A stretch of 14,028 nucleotides of DNA from Eggerthellaceae bacterium (GCA_017559045.1 JAFYTB010000066.1:1-14028), one strand, 5' to 3'. Positions 5,494 through 12,023 are shown, numbered from the stretch's first letter. The notes: a model not told the origin generated them from the sequence alone. Program-made: numbers and translations.

Positions 5494-5757
5494 CTACTCC
5501 TCAGAATAGACCGGCTTGCCAAGCAGCGGATCGAGAGCGCCCTCGCCGTCACGATTGATGAGGCGCTTCTTGCGCATATCCATGCAAATGGATACCGGCT
5601 TGCCGTTATCCAGGAACATGCTCTTGTAGCCACAGTTGCCATAACCGCTGCACGAACGGCACTTGATATCCTGAATATCAAAACCAGCCAGCGCCTCATC
5701 AGTCAGGATGCGCAGCCTCGTATTCGCGAACTTTGCGCCTGCATTTACATCCGCCAC
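5494..5757 (-). CDS. Small four-cysteine protein downstream of paaK
   Basis: The 87-residue protein starts at a GTG (5757) with AGGGGG about five bases upstream. Its central part carries four Cys in the pattern C33-x2-C36-x5-C42-x15-C58, within IKCRSCSGYGNCGYKSMF and SICMDMRKK. This could bind zinc or an iron-sulfur cluster. No signal peptide or membrane segment is seen. The N-terminal half is a short helical region, and the C-terminus ends in PLLGKPVYSEE. I do not recognise a named family. It follows paaK by 88 bases. In between lies a strong hairpin directly followed by TATAAT, so it may have its own promoter as well as receive read-through. Its position suggests a role linked to the arylacetyl-CoA genes, perhaps in electron transfer or regulation, but this is only context. 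Confidence 0.8.
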   Translation of the reverse strand: MADVNAGAKFANTRLRILTDEALAGFDIQDIKCRSCSGYGNCGYKSMFLDNGKPVSICMDMRKKRLINRDGEGALDPLLGKPVYSEE

Positions 5758-5811
5758 AATAGCCCCCTAACGCTAAAGCGGAACATCATCAATACGGAAA
5801 TATCCATCGGC

Positions 5812-5838
5812 ATTATACCGCCCGAAAGCATCGGGCGG
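5812..5838 (-). promoter_or_regulatory. Hairpin abutting a TATAAT box between paaK and the small Cys gene
   Basis: On the minus strand CCGCCCGA, a 5-base loop and TCGGGCGG form an 8-bp stem directly followed by TATAAT (5817-5812). The hairpin lacks a U-tract, so it is a poor terminator, but it may mark the end of the paaK message or stabilise its 3' end. The TATAAT is placed to start a short transcript for the gene at 5757. No -35 box is recognisable. Confidence 0.45.
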
Positions 5839-5845
5839 CTGCAGC

Positions 5846-7087
5846 CTAGTAACGATTATCGAAGATACGACGGGTCTTCTTCTCGGATCGCGGAAGCTCA
5901 CCGATGGCAACGCCCTTCGCTACCGGAGTCATGTTCAGCTTAGCCTTGAACAGAGCCTCCATCTGCTTCTCGACAGCTTCCTTATCCTCGCCCGTAGCTG
6001 CGGTCTCGAAGAAGATCGTCATGATGTCGCGACCGTTCATGTGGTCGATCATAACCTGGTACTCGCTCGATGCTCCATCGGTGAAGGCAATGATCTCCTC
6101 GATCTGAGCAGGGAACATGTTGACGCCCTTGACCTTGACCATGTCGTCGGTGCGGCCGGTGATGATGTCGATGCGGGGATGGTGGCTGCCGCAATCGCAC
6201 TGACCGGGAACGATGCGGGACAGGTCGTGGGTGCGGAAGCGAATGAGCGGTGCGCCCTCCTTCTGCAGCGTGGTGAGCACGATCTCGCCCGTCTCGCCAT
6301 CCTCGACAGGCTCGCCCGTCACGGGATCAACGATCTCCACGAACACGTAGTCGCTCCAAATATGCATTGCGGAGTCAGCCTTGCAGTTGATGCCGATACC
6401 GGGGCCGTAAACCTCGGTCAGGCCGTAAATGTCATACAGCTCAACGCCGAGCTCGTTAGCAATACGAGCGCGCATCTTCTCGCCCCAGCGCTCGCTGCCA
6501 ATAACGCCCTTGCGCAGCTTGATGCGATCCTTGATGCCGCGCTTTGCGATTTCCTCAGCAAGCAGCAGCGCATAGGAAGACGTTGCGCACAGAACGGTGG
6601 AACCCATATCCTCCATCATCTGAAGCTGCTTGTCGGTGTTGCCAGGGCCCATGGGGATAGCCATAGCACCAAGCTTCTCGGCGCCCAGCTGGAAGCCGAT
6701 ACCAGCAGTCCACAGACCATAACCAGGCGTGATGTGAATGCGGTCGGAAGGAGTAATGCCAGCATACTCATAGCAGCGAGCGAACTGGATGGCCCAGTCG
6801 TCAACATCCTTCTGGGTGTAAGGAATGATGACCGGCGTGCCCGTGGTACCCGAAGAGCTGTGAATACGCACGATCTTCTCATCCGGAACAGCGGCCAGTC
6901 CCAGCGGATATGCATCACGCAGGTCGGCCTTCTCAGTGAACGGAAGCTTCTGGAAATCCTCGAGTGTCTTCACCTCAGAAAGATCGATTCCCTCGAACTT
7001 CTTCGCATAGAACGGAGAGCGCTCCTTGAGGTCGACAAACTGCTTGAGAATAGCCTCGAACTGCTCGGGCATGATGTGGTGAGTCAT
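5846..7087 (-). CDS. paaK: Phenylacetate-CoA ligase (arylacetate-CoA ligase)
   Basis: PaaK-type enzymes activate phenylacetate or related arylacetates with ATP and CoA to the arylacetyl-CoA, AMP and PPi. The protein has 413 residues, about the usual length. Visible adenylate-forming motifs are the P-loop SSSGTTGTP (77-85), the YGLTEVYGPG segment, and ITGRTDDMVKVKGVNMFPAQIEE with the hinge region. The C-terminal catalytic Lys region is LPRSEKKTRRI. A CDCGSHHPR segment is in the place where PaaK enzymes often carry metal-binding Cys. The ATG at 7087 has AAAGGAG seven bases upstream. It lies 436 bases downstream of iorB on the same strand, with a leader carrying two terminators and a direct repeat, so it is probably controlled separately from iorAB. 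Substrate (phenyl-, indole- or hydroxyphenyl-acetate) cannot be told from sequence. Confidence 0.94.
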   Translation of the reverse strand: MTHHIMPEQFEAILKQFVDLKERSPFYAKKFEGIDLSEVKTLEDFQKLPFTEKADLRDAYPLGLAAVPDEKIVRIHSSSGTTGTPVIIPYTQKDVDDWAIQFARCYEYAGITPSDRIHITPGYGLWTAGIGFQLGAEKLGAMAIPMGPGNTDKQLQMMEDMGSTVLCATSSYALLLAEEIAKRGIKDRIKLRKGVIGSERWGEKMRARIANELGVELYDIYGLTEVYGPGIGINCKADSAMHIWSDYVFVEIVDPVTGEPVEDGETGEIVLTTLQKEGAPLIRFRTHDLSRIVPGQCDCGSHHPRIDIITGRTDDMVKVKGVNMFPAQIEEIIAFTDGASSEYQVMIDHMNGRDIMTIFFETAATGEDKEAVEKQMEALFKAKLNMTPVAKGVAIGELPRSEKKTRRIFDNRY

Positions 7088-7109
7088 GGTCAGTCTCCTT
7101 TTCAGATAA

Positions 7110-7156
7110 GGCGGTAGGCATATACCGCCCGATCATTCAAATTGCGCGCAAATTGC
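7110..7156 (-). promoter_or_regulatory. paaK leader: hairpin and phased direct repeat
   Basis: Two exact copies of CAAATTGC (7138-7145 and 7149-7156; GCAATTTG on the minus strand) lie 11 bp apart, so they face the same side of the helix. They also create the palindrome TTGCGCGCAA. Between them and the paaK Shine-Dalgarno is a hairpin with arms GGCGGTA (7110-7116) and TACCGCC (7123-7129). The pattern fits an operator next to the paaK start; no -10/-35 pair is clear here. Confidence 0.4.
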
Positions 7157-7174
7157 ACTGCTGCGGAAATCCCT

Positions 7175-7198
7175 AAAAGAAAAGCCGCTAACTGCGGC
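7175..7198 (-). terminator. Second intrinsic terminator in the paaK leader
   Basis: On the minus strand GCCGC, loop AGTTA and GCGGC are followed by TTTTCTTTT. The stem is only 5 bp but the U-tract is good. It lies 88 bases before paaK and 62 bases after the stronger terminator at 7260-7291. Confidence 0.6.
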
Positions 7199-7259
7199 AT
7201 CAGAGGTGCTTCAAGCTGAGTTACGCTGCTTGCTGCGACGCGAACGAACTAACGCGCGC

Positions 7260-7291
7260 AAAAAAGCTCCAAGCCGTACCCGCTTGAAGCT
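7260..7291 (-). terminator. Strong intrinsic terminator upstream of paaK (possible attenuator)
   Basis: On the minus strand AGCTTCAAGC (7291-7282), a 7-base loop and GCTTGGAGCT (7274-7265) form a 10-bp stem with one G-U pair, running directly into a T-tract (7265-7260). The 5' arm overlaps the stop codon of the 20-codon leader ORF (TAG, 7292-7290), so a ribosome at that stop would block the hairpin. Confidence 0.8.
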
Positions 7292-7352
7292 AACGCCATC
7301 GACCTGCCGAAACCACGGCTGCGAAAGAGGCTATGTCGAATCGTTCGTTCAT
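7290..7352 (-). CDS. Possible 20-residue leader peptide of paaK ending in Trp-Arg
   Basis: A 20-codon frame starts at ATG 7352 with MNERFDIASF, ends with SAGRWR and stops at TAG 7290. It begins only a few bases after a TACAAT box (7366-7361), so it would be leaderless or nearly so; there is no Shine-Dalgarno. Its stop overlaps the 5' arm of the strong terminator, and its only Trp codon is next to last. This geometry resembles ribosome-mediated attenuation. A short ORF of this size can easily occur by chance, so coding is unproven. Confidence 0.3.
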   Translation of the reverse strand: MNERFDIASFAAVVSAGRWR

Positions 7353-7360
7353 GGTTGCCC

Positions 7361-7388
7361 ATTGTACCCGAACTCGGCAGATTGCCAA
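7361..7388 (-). promoter_or_regulatory. Promoter in the iorB-paaK gap
   Basis: On the minus strand TTGGCA (7388-7383), a 16-bp spacer and TACAAT (7366-7361) form a good sigma70-type promoter. It would start near 7354, make about 95 bases of RNA up to the terminator at 7260, or read through into paaK. Confidence 0.62.
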
Positions 7389-7402
7389 CACCCAACAAAG
7401 CG

Positions 7403-7433
7403 AACGGAGCACAGGCAACGCCCATGCTCCGTT
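7403..7433 (-). terminator. Hairpin after iorB, probable weak terminator
   Basis: AACGGAGCA (minus strand, 7433-7425) pairs perfectly with TGCTCCGTT (7411-7403), with an inner GGC/GCC helix in the loop. It is followed by CGCTTTGTTGG, a poor U-tract. It lies about 90 bases after the iorB stop and may end or stabilise the iorAB mRNA. Confidence 0.45.
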
Positions 7434-7523
7434 TATCAGGTGTTTCTATATCGAGCCTGCGCAGCTCTGGAAAATATCGCCAGCGCCAACGCGGACTACA
7501 TCAGCCAATCTAGGCGAGGCAAC

Positions 7524-8117
7524 TTACGCGAGAGCAGCATCGAGTGCGGCAAGATTCATCTCGACAAAGCGCGGCTTCACGCATGCGGAAAGAGCGTCCT
7601 TCATTTCCTCAACGGAAAGAGGCAGACAACCCGCAGCCAGGGCGCTTCCCAGCAGAACGGTGTTCAGCGCCTTTCGATTACCAACCTGAGCGATGAGCTT
7701 CTCATCGTCAACAACAACCAAGCGACTGCCGGTGCCTTCAAGTAGAGCCTCGATACGAGAGATAACGGCGTCGGCAACATAAGGCTCCTTCGCCAAGGCC
7801 GCCGTCACCGGCTGAATAGTAGTGCGCGCCGTCACCAGCACACCGCCGGGAGCCAGATACGGAAGCACACGCGCAGCCTCGCTCGGCTCGAACGCAATAA
7901 TAAGCTGCGCCGATGCCTTGGCCAGAAGCGGAGCGTGCACCTCTTCGCCCTCGTTGCCCATGCGAACGTGCGAAATAACGCTACCGCCGCGCTGAGCCAT
8001 GCCGATAGTTTCGGCGGTACGAACCTGCCAGCCCTTCGAGAGCGCAGCCTGAGCCAAAACCTTGGCTGCCAGAACCGTACCCTGACCGCCAACTCCCGTA
8101 AGCATCACATTAATCAC
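7524..8117 (-). CDS. iorB: Indolepyruvate ferredoxin oxidoreductase, beta subunit
   Basis: IorB is the gamma-type domain of 2-oxoacid:ferredoxin oxidoreductases and works with IorA in the cytoplasm to decarboxylate arylpyruvates oxidatively to arylacyl-CoA. The protein has 197 residues. The family pattern is seen in GVGGQGTVLAAKVLAQAAL (8-26), ETIGMAQRGGSVISHVRMG (36-54) and LIIAFEPSEAARVLPYL, ending in an ALNTVLLGSALAAG segment. The GTG at 8117 is preceded by GAAGGAGG with a five-base gap. The start overlaps the end of iorA by eight bases, so the subunits are translationally coupled. A weak hairpin follows the stop at about 7433-7403. Confidence 0.94.
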   Translation of the reverse strand: MINVMLTGVGGQGTVLAAKVLAQAALSKGWQVRTAETIGMAQRGGSVISHVRMGNEGEEVHAPLLAKASAQLIIAFEPSEAARVLPYLAPGGVLVTARTTIQPVTAALAKEPYVADAVISRIEALLEGTGSRLVVVDDEKLIAQVGNRKALNTVLLGSALAAGCLPLSVEEMKDALSACVKPRFVEMNLAALDAALA

Positions 8118-10128
8118 GGCAGCCTCCTTCGATCAGCGAGCCAAAGGGGCACACCTGCGTACACAGATTGCAACCGTTGCACTGCGACGCATCGACAAAC
8201 ACCTGGCCACGCTCCTTGCTGCGCGGTCCACGTGCAGCAGGATCAAAGCCAATAGCGGGACATCCGATCTCGGTGATGCACTTCTTGCAGCCTGTGCACG
8301 TTTCAGTATCAACCGTCACGGCAGGAGAAGGCTTCACCAGCTGAATGCACGGAGACACCAGCAGCAGTGCAGAGGGACCCTCGAATTCGATGGCACGCTT
8401 TGCAGCCGCCTCGCACTCACGCAGATCAAGCGGATTTGCTCGCTCGATGCACTCCACACCCAATGCACGCAGAACGCCCTCGATGTCGATCGGCTTGCGC
8501 TTCTCACCCATCAGCGTCACACCCGTTCCGGGATGCGGCTGACTTCCAGTCATTGCCGTAGTAGCGTTATCGAGAACAGCCACCGTAATGTCATGGCCGT
8601 TGTACACCGCATTCGCAATACCGGTAAGACCGCTTGCGAAGAACGTGGAGTCACCGACAAAGGCGACCTGCTTCTTATGGGGCTCGGCAACCGCAAGACC
8701 CTGCGCCATGGTGATACCTGCACCCATGCACAGGCACGTATCAACCGCATCGAGCGGCTGGGCATTGCCGAGAGTGTAACATCCAATATCGCCACACATC
8801 ACAGCCGGCTGCTTACCAAGGGCGCGCTTAATAGCGTAGAAGCTGCCGCGATGCGGGCAACCCGGGCAAAGCACGGGCGGACGCACGGGCAGGCTTGCAT
8901 TCAGCTCAGCAAAACGAGTGCCAGAGGCTGCTTCTTCCAGGGTGGCAAAAACAGCCTCAATCGCATTGCGAGAATCGTCGTCTGCGGCCTGCGCATAGCG
9001 CTCGCTCAAAAGCAGTTTTGCCAAGCGAAGAGCAATGTCATCGATCGTGTTCTCGCCACGGTCAGGCATGTGGCCGGTATAGCGGCCCAATACCTCGAGC
9101 AACGCGGGAGCAATATCCTCGCCCAGCGTCTTAGCCGAGTCGAGTGCGATCTTTGCCGCCAGCTTAAGCATTTCGTCCTCGAGAACCGAATCGAGCTCTT
9201 CAACGACGACAACCGAACGAAGACCGCGAGCAAACACGGCAGCAGCCTTCTCGGGGAAGGGGTACGGGGTGCCAACCTGCATAAAACGATATGCGGGAAT
9301 CAGAACACCAGCAGCAGAGGCAGCATCCTCAACGATAGCGAGAGCCTCACGCACGTACGCCGCGGAAACGCCGCCGGCCATGATGCCGATTTGCGGCATC
9401 TCGCGCGTCATGCCACCCGTAAACACAGGGTTGAACTGCTCGAAAGCCGGATCAGTCGAGAAATCGTCAGCGATCTTCACAAGACGCTCGTTGATTTCAC
9501 CATGGCCCTGATATGCACGACGCGGGAAGATAACCCACTTCGGATCCTTCTGGAATCCTTCCTCGGGAACAGGACGGGCCTCCGTAGTATCAGCAACATC
9601 GAAGAAGGTTGATGCATGGCATACGCGCGTAGTCGGACGCACGATGACGGGCGTGTGGTAACGCTCGGAAAGATCGAACGCAACCTGCATCATGGCAAAG
9701 CCCTGATCGGGGGTAGCGGGATCAAGCACCGGCACCTTGGCAAACGAAGCGAATCGACGCGTATCCTGCTCGGTCTGAGAGGAGATGGGGCCGGGGTCGT
9801 CGGCGACAAACAGAACCGTTCCGCCATTCGTGCCGACATAGTTAAGGCTCATGAGCGCGTCACTTGCAACGTTAAGGCCTACCTGCTTGCAGGTAAACAG
9901 CACGCGAGCGCCCGCATGCGATGCGCCAGCCGCAAGCTCAAGCGCAGCCTTTTCGTTCGTGGACCACTCAACGTGAACGCCCTGAGCCGCACCTTCCGCG
10001 TGCAGCTTGGCAACCGTCTCAACCAACTCGGAAGAAGGGGTGCCCGGGTATCCGGCAACGACACGCACACCTGCTTCAAGAGCAGCGTGCGCAAACGCCT
10101 CATTACCCATCAAAAGTTTCGTCGTCAT
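8110..10128 (-). CDS. iorA: Indolepyruvate ferredoxin oxidoreductase, alpha subunit
   Basis: IorA carries the thiamine diphosphate and iron-sulfur clusters of the enzyme that converts indolepyruvate, phenylpyruvate or hydroxyphenylpyruvate plus CoA and oxidised ferredoxin to arylacetyl-CoA, CO2 and reduced ferredoxin. The protein has about 672 residues. The N-terminal pyrimidine-type domain starts with MGNEAFAHAALEAGVRVVAG and YPGTPSSELVE. The TPP-binding domain has CPGCPHRGSFYAIKRAL, GDIGCYTLGNA and GDSTFFASGLTGIANAVYN. Two ferredoxin-type motifs close the C-terminus: CTGCKKCITEIGCP and CNGCNLCTQVCP. The first has an extra residue spacing before its last Cys, as is common in IorA. I prefer the ATG at 10128; the frame opens with a TTG at 10170, but only the ATG has AAGG upstream (nine bases). 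The hairpin GAACAG-CTCG-CTGTTC (10161-10146) sits just before this site. The gap to purE is 68 bases, so co-transcription with purE is possible. Confidence 0.96.
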   Translation of the reverse strand: MTTKLLMGNEAFAHAALEAGVRVVAGYPGTPSSELVETVAKLHAEGAAQGVHVEWSTNEKAALELAAGASHAGARVLFTCKQVGLNVASDALMSLNYVGTNGGTVLFVADDPGPISSQTEQDTRRFASFAKVPVLDPATPDQGFAMMQVAFDLSERYHTPVIVRPTTRVCHASTFFDVADTTEARPVPEEGFQKDPKWVIFPRRAYQGHGEINERLVKIADDFSTDPAFEQFNPVFTGGMTREMPQIGIMAGGVSAAYVREALAIVEDAASAAGVLIPAYRFMQVGTPYPFPEKAAAVFARGLRSVVVVEELDSVLEDEMLKLAAKIALDSAKTLGEDIAPALLEVLGRYTGHMPDRGENTIDDIALRLAKLLLSERYAQAADDDSRNAIEAVFATLEEAASGTRFAELNASLPVRPPVLCPGCPHRGSFYAIKRALGKQPAVMCGDIGCYTLGNAQPLDAVDTCLCMGAGITMAQGLAVAEPHKKQVAFVGDSTFFASGLTGIANAVYNGHDITVAVLDNATTAMTGSQPHPGTGVTLMGEKRKPIDIEGVLRALGVECIERANPLDLRECEAAAKRAIEFEGPSALLLVSPCIQLVKPSPAVTVDTETCTGCKKCITEIGCPAIGFDPAARGPRSKERGQVFVDASQCNGCNLCTQVCPFGSLIEGGCRD

Positions 10129-10196
10129 GTTCGCCAACCTTGCTAGAACAGCGAGCTGTTCGGTTTTCAAATGGATACGCGAAGAGCCGATGCGTC

Positions 10197-10664
10197 TTAC
10201 GCCTCAGCCATCTCACGCTTCATATCGATAATCTTCTGCAGCATGTCTGCATCACCTGCACCCATGATCTGCACAGCCAGAATCGCTGCGTTCTTCGCAC
10301 CGTTGATGGCAACCGTGGCAACAGGAACGCCCGAGGGCATCTGCACCATGGAAAGCAGGGAGTCCAGACCACCGAGATCGCTCGTCTTCATGGGAACAGC
10401 GATAACGGGCAGCGGCGTGAAGGCAGCAACCACGCCACCGAGATGAGCAGCCTTACCTGCTGCGGCGATGATCACCTTGATGCCGCGCTCGTGCGCATTG
10501 CTTGCCCACTCGTGAACAACATCGGGCTTGCGATGGGCGCTTGCGACCTTCAGCTCATAGGGAATGCCCCATGCTTCAAGCTGATCCATGCACGGCTGCA
10601 TCGCCGGCATATCAGACGTCGATCCCATGATGATGCCCACAACCGGAGCTGCATTCTGCGTCAT
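10197..10664 (-). CDS. purE: N5-carboxyaminoimidazole ribonucleotide mutase
   Basis: PurE rearranges N5-CAIR to CAIR in purine synthesis. The 155-residue length is normal. Key motifs are MGSTSDMP (13-20), with the phosphate-binding Ser/Asp, SAHRKPD (42-48), with the catalytic His, and AAHLGGVVAAFTPLPVIAVP. The last is followed by DSLLSMVQMPSGVPVATVAINGAKNA. These fit the class I bacterial enzyme rather than the AIR carboxylase class, although the usual GGAAHLPG reads GKAAHLGG. The ATG at 10664 has GAGGAG six bases upstream. No purK is visible. The gene is followed 68 bases later by iorA and preceded by a structured leader with a terminator-like hairpin at 10700-10722. Confidence 0.96.
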   Translation of the reverse strand: MTQNAAPVVGIIMGSTSDMPAMQPCMDQLEAWGIPYELKVASAHRKPDVVHEWASNAHERGIKVIIAAAGKAAHLGGVVAAFTPLPVIAVPMKTSDLGGLDSLLSMVQMPSGVPVATVAINGAKNAAILAVQIMGAGDADMLQKIIDMKREMAEA

Positions 10665-10699
10665 TTTCGTCTCCTCTACATTTGCCTTGTTCTTACCAG

Positions 10700-10722
10700 G
10701 CTAAAAGCTCGCGTTTCGCGAG
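10700..10722 (-). terminator. Hairpin terminator between the aldolase gene and purE
   Basis: On the minus strand CTCGCG-AAA-CGCGAG is followed by CTTTTAG. The stem is perfect (6 bp) with a short U-tract. It can end the upstream aldolase transcript or act as a leader element of purE, whose start is only 36 bases further. A second hairpin, CGCCCG/CGGGCG (10760-10740), lies just upstream. Confidence 0.55.
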
Positions 10723-10815
10723 AAGATACACTGCGATATCGCCCGCATACACGACGGGCGTTAGCAAAGGACATTCTACCTGATGAAACGACTGCAGCCG
10801 AAGCTTCGGCAACTG

Positions 10816-11868
10816 CTATTCCGCGGCGAGCTTCTCGATGTCGGCAACGAGGGCATCGACCTCGGCATCGGTGGTCGACCAGCTCGTGCAGAAGCGCACG
10901 GCATGACAACCCTCGCCCAAATCGGCTTCGTATTCGTAAATATACTTCTCGCCCAAGATCCTCATCTGCTCTTCGTTCAGGATGACGAACTGCTGGTTGG
11001 TGGGGCTTTCCGCATAGGCGGGCACACCGACAGCCGCGAAGGCATCGCGAATGCGAATGGCCTTGCCAATAGCCGCACGAGTAATTTCGAAGTACAGACC
11101 GTCCTTGAACAGCGTGTGGAACTGAAGACCCAAGAGCCAACCCTTGGCAAGCATGCCACCGTTCTGCTTGATTGCCGAACGGAAGCTCGGAGCGAGCGCG
11201 GGGTTCATGATAACAACGGCCTCGCCGAACAGCGCGCCGCACTTGGTTCCACCAATGTAGAAGACATCAGTCAGACGAGCGATGTCGGCAATGGTCATAT
11301 CGCACTCGGGGCTACCCAAACCGTAGCCGAGGCGCGCACCATCGATAAACAGATACAGGCCGTACTCATCGCACACTGCGCGCATGGCCTCAAGCTCGGC
11401 AAGCGTGTAGAGGCTGCCGACCTCAGTGGAGAAGGACAGATAGACCATCTTCGGCTCAGTGATGTGCTCAGGGATGGTGCTATCGCGGAAGTCGCGCGCA
11501 ATCTTCTCAACCTGAGCTGCAGTGATCTTGCCGTTTTCGGCGGGAAGAGCTTCGATCTTGTGGCCAATATGCTCAACAGCACCCGTTTCGTGCACGTTGA
11601 TATGACCGGATGCAGGGCTGACAACGCTTTCCCACGGACGAAGAAGAGCGCTGATCACCGTGAAGTTGGTCTGTGTTCCGCCAACAAGGAAATGCACCTG
11701 GGCACGATCGCGATCAGCTTCATCGAGATACTTCACGATCTCGGCAGCGGCAGCTTCGCACCACGGATCAAGGCCATAGCCCTCAAACGCCTCGTCGTTG
11801 GTGGAAACCAGAGCCTCGAGAATTGCAGGATGAGCACCGTGATTGTAGTCGTTGTTGAAGCGGATCAT
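10816..11868 (-). CDS. Threonine aldolase / beta-eliminating lyase family PLP enzyme
   Basis: Fold-type I PLP enzymes of this family cleave beta-hydroxy amino acids such as L-threonine to glycine and an aldehyde. The protein has 350 residues. It begins MIRFNNDYNHGAHPAILEAL and has the cofactor loop FLVGGTQTN (60-68), GHINVHETGAVEHIGHK (88-104), the PLP-binding Asp in IDGARLGYG (175-183), and the Schiff-base Lys in YIGGTKCGALFG (204-215). The start motif and VGGTQTN place it in the subgroup commonly annotated as low-specificity threonine aldolase, but the true substrate is uncertain. The ATG at 11868 is chosen because AGGGG lies five bases upstream; a GTG six bases earlier is too close to it. 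The Shine-Dalgarno directly follows the tRNA-Phe terminator U-tract, leaving no room for a promoter in between. Confidence 0.92.
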   Translation of the reverse strand: MIRFNNDYNHGAHPAILEALVSTNDEAFEGYGLDPWCEAAAAEIVKYLDEADRDRAQVHFLVGGTQTNFTVISALLRPWESVVSPASGHINVHETGAVEHIGHKIEALPAENGKITAAQVEKIARDFRDSTIPEHITEPKMVYLSFSTEVGSLYTLAELEAMRAVCDEYGLYLFIDGARLGYGLGSPECDMTIADIARLTDVFYIGGTKCGALFGEAVVIMNPALAPSFRSAIKQNGGMLAKGWLLGLQFHTLFKDGLYFEITRAAIGKAIRIRDAFAAVGVPAYAESPTNQQFVILNEEQMRILGEKYIYEYEADLGEGCHAVRFCTSWSTTDAEVDALVADIEKLAAE

Positions 11869-11878
11869 TTTCACCCCT

Positions 11879-11911
11879 AAAAAACAAAACAGGCCTGTTA
11901 TCAGGCCTGTT
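11879..11911 (-). terminator. Terminator of tRNA-Phe, made of repeated palindromes
   Basis: On the minus strand ACAGGCCTG, loop ATAA and CAGGCCTGT form a perfect stem, followed by TTTGTTTTTT. Each arm contains the self-complementary octamer CAGGCCTG. The U-tract ends just before the AGGGG Shine-Dalgarno of the downstream aldolase gene. Confidence 0.92.
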
Positions 11912-11920
11912 GAGTAATCA

Positions 11921-11996
11921 TGGTGGTCGGAGGGGGACTTGAACCCTCGGCACGCGGATTTTCAGTCCGCTGCTCTACCAACTGAGCTACCCGACC
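11921..11996 (-). tRNA. tRNA-Phe (anticodon GAA)
   Basis: Read on the minus strand, the acceptor GGTCGGG pairs with TCCGACC (last pair G-U), the D-arm is GCTCAGTTGGTAGAGC, and the anticodon stem GCGGA/TCCGC encloses CTGAAAA, giving GAA. The T-arm is GAGGG-TTCAAGT-CCCCC, with one A-C mismatch in the stem as read. The discriminator is A and CCA is encoded (11923-11921). It has a near-consensus promoter and a strong terminator. Confidence 0.95.
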
Positions 11997-12023
11997 TTGG
12001 TTGCGTTTCTAACGCGAGTTAGT

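Noticed and set aside
6041..7117. 358-residue plus-strand ORF opposite paaK, and similar long ORFs opposite iorA and the aldolase
   Set aside because: They are antisense shadows of clearly identified minus-strand genes.
7260..7354. 4.5S/SRP RNA in the iorB-paaK gap
   Set aside because: The ~95-base size fits, but the conserved GGAAG apical motif is missing.
10146..10161. GAACAG-N4-CTGTTC as a LexA/SOS box before iorA
   Set aside because: The GAAC and GTTC half-sites are eight bases apart, not four, and the target is not an SOS gene; better read as a small hairpin.
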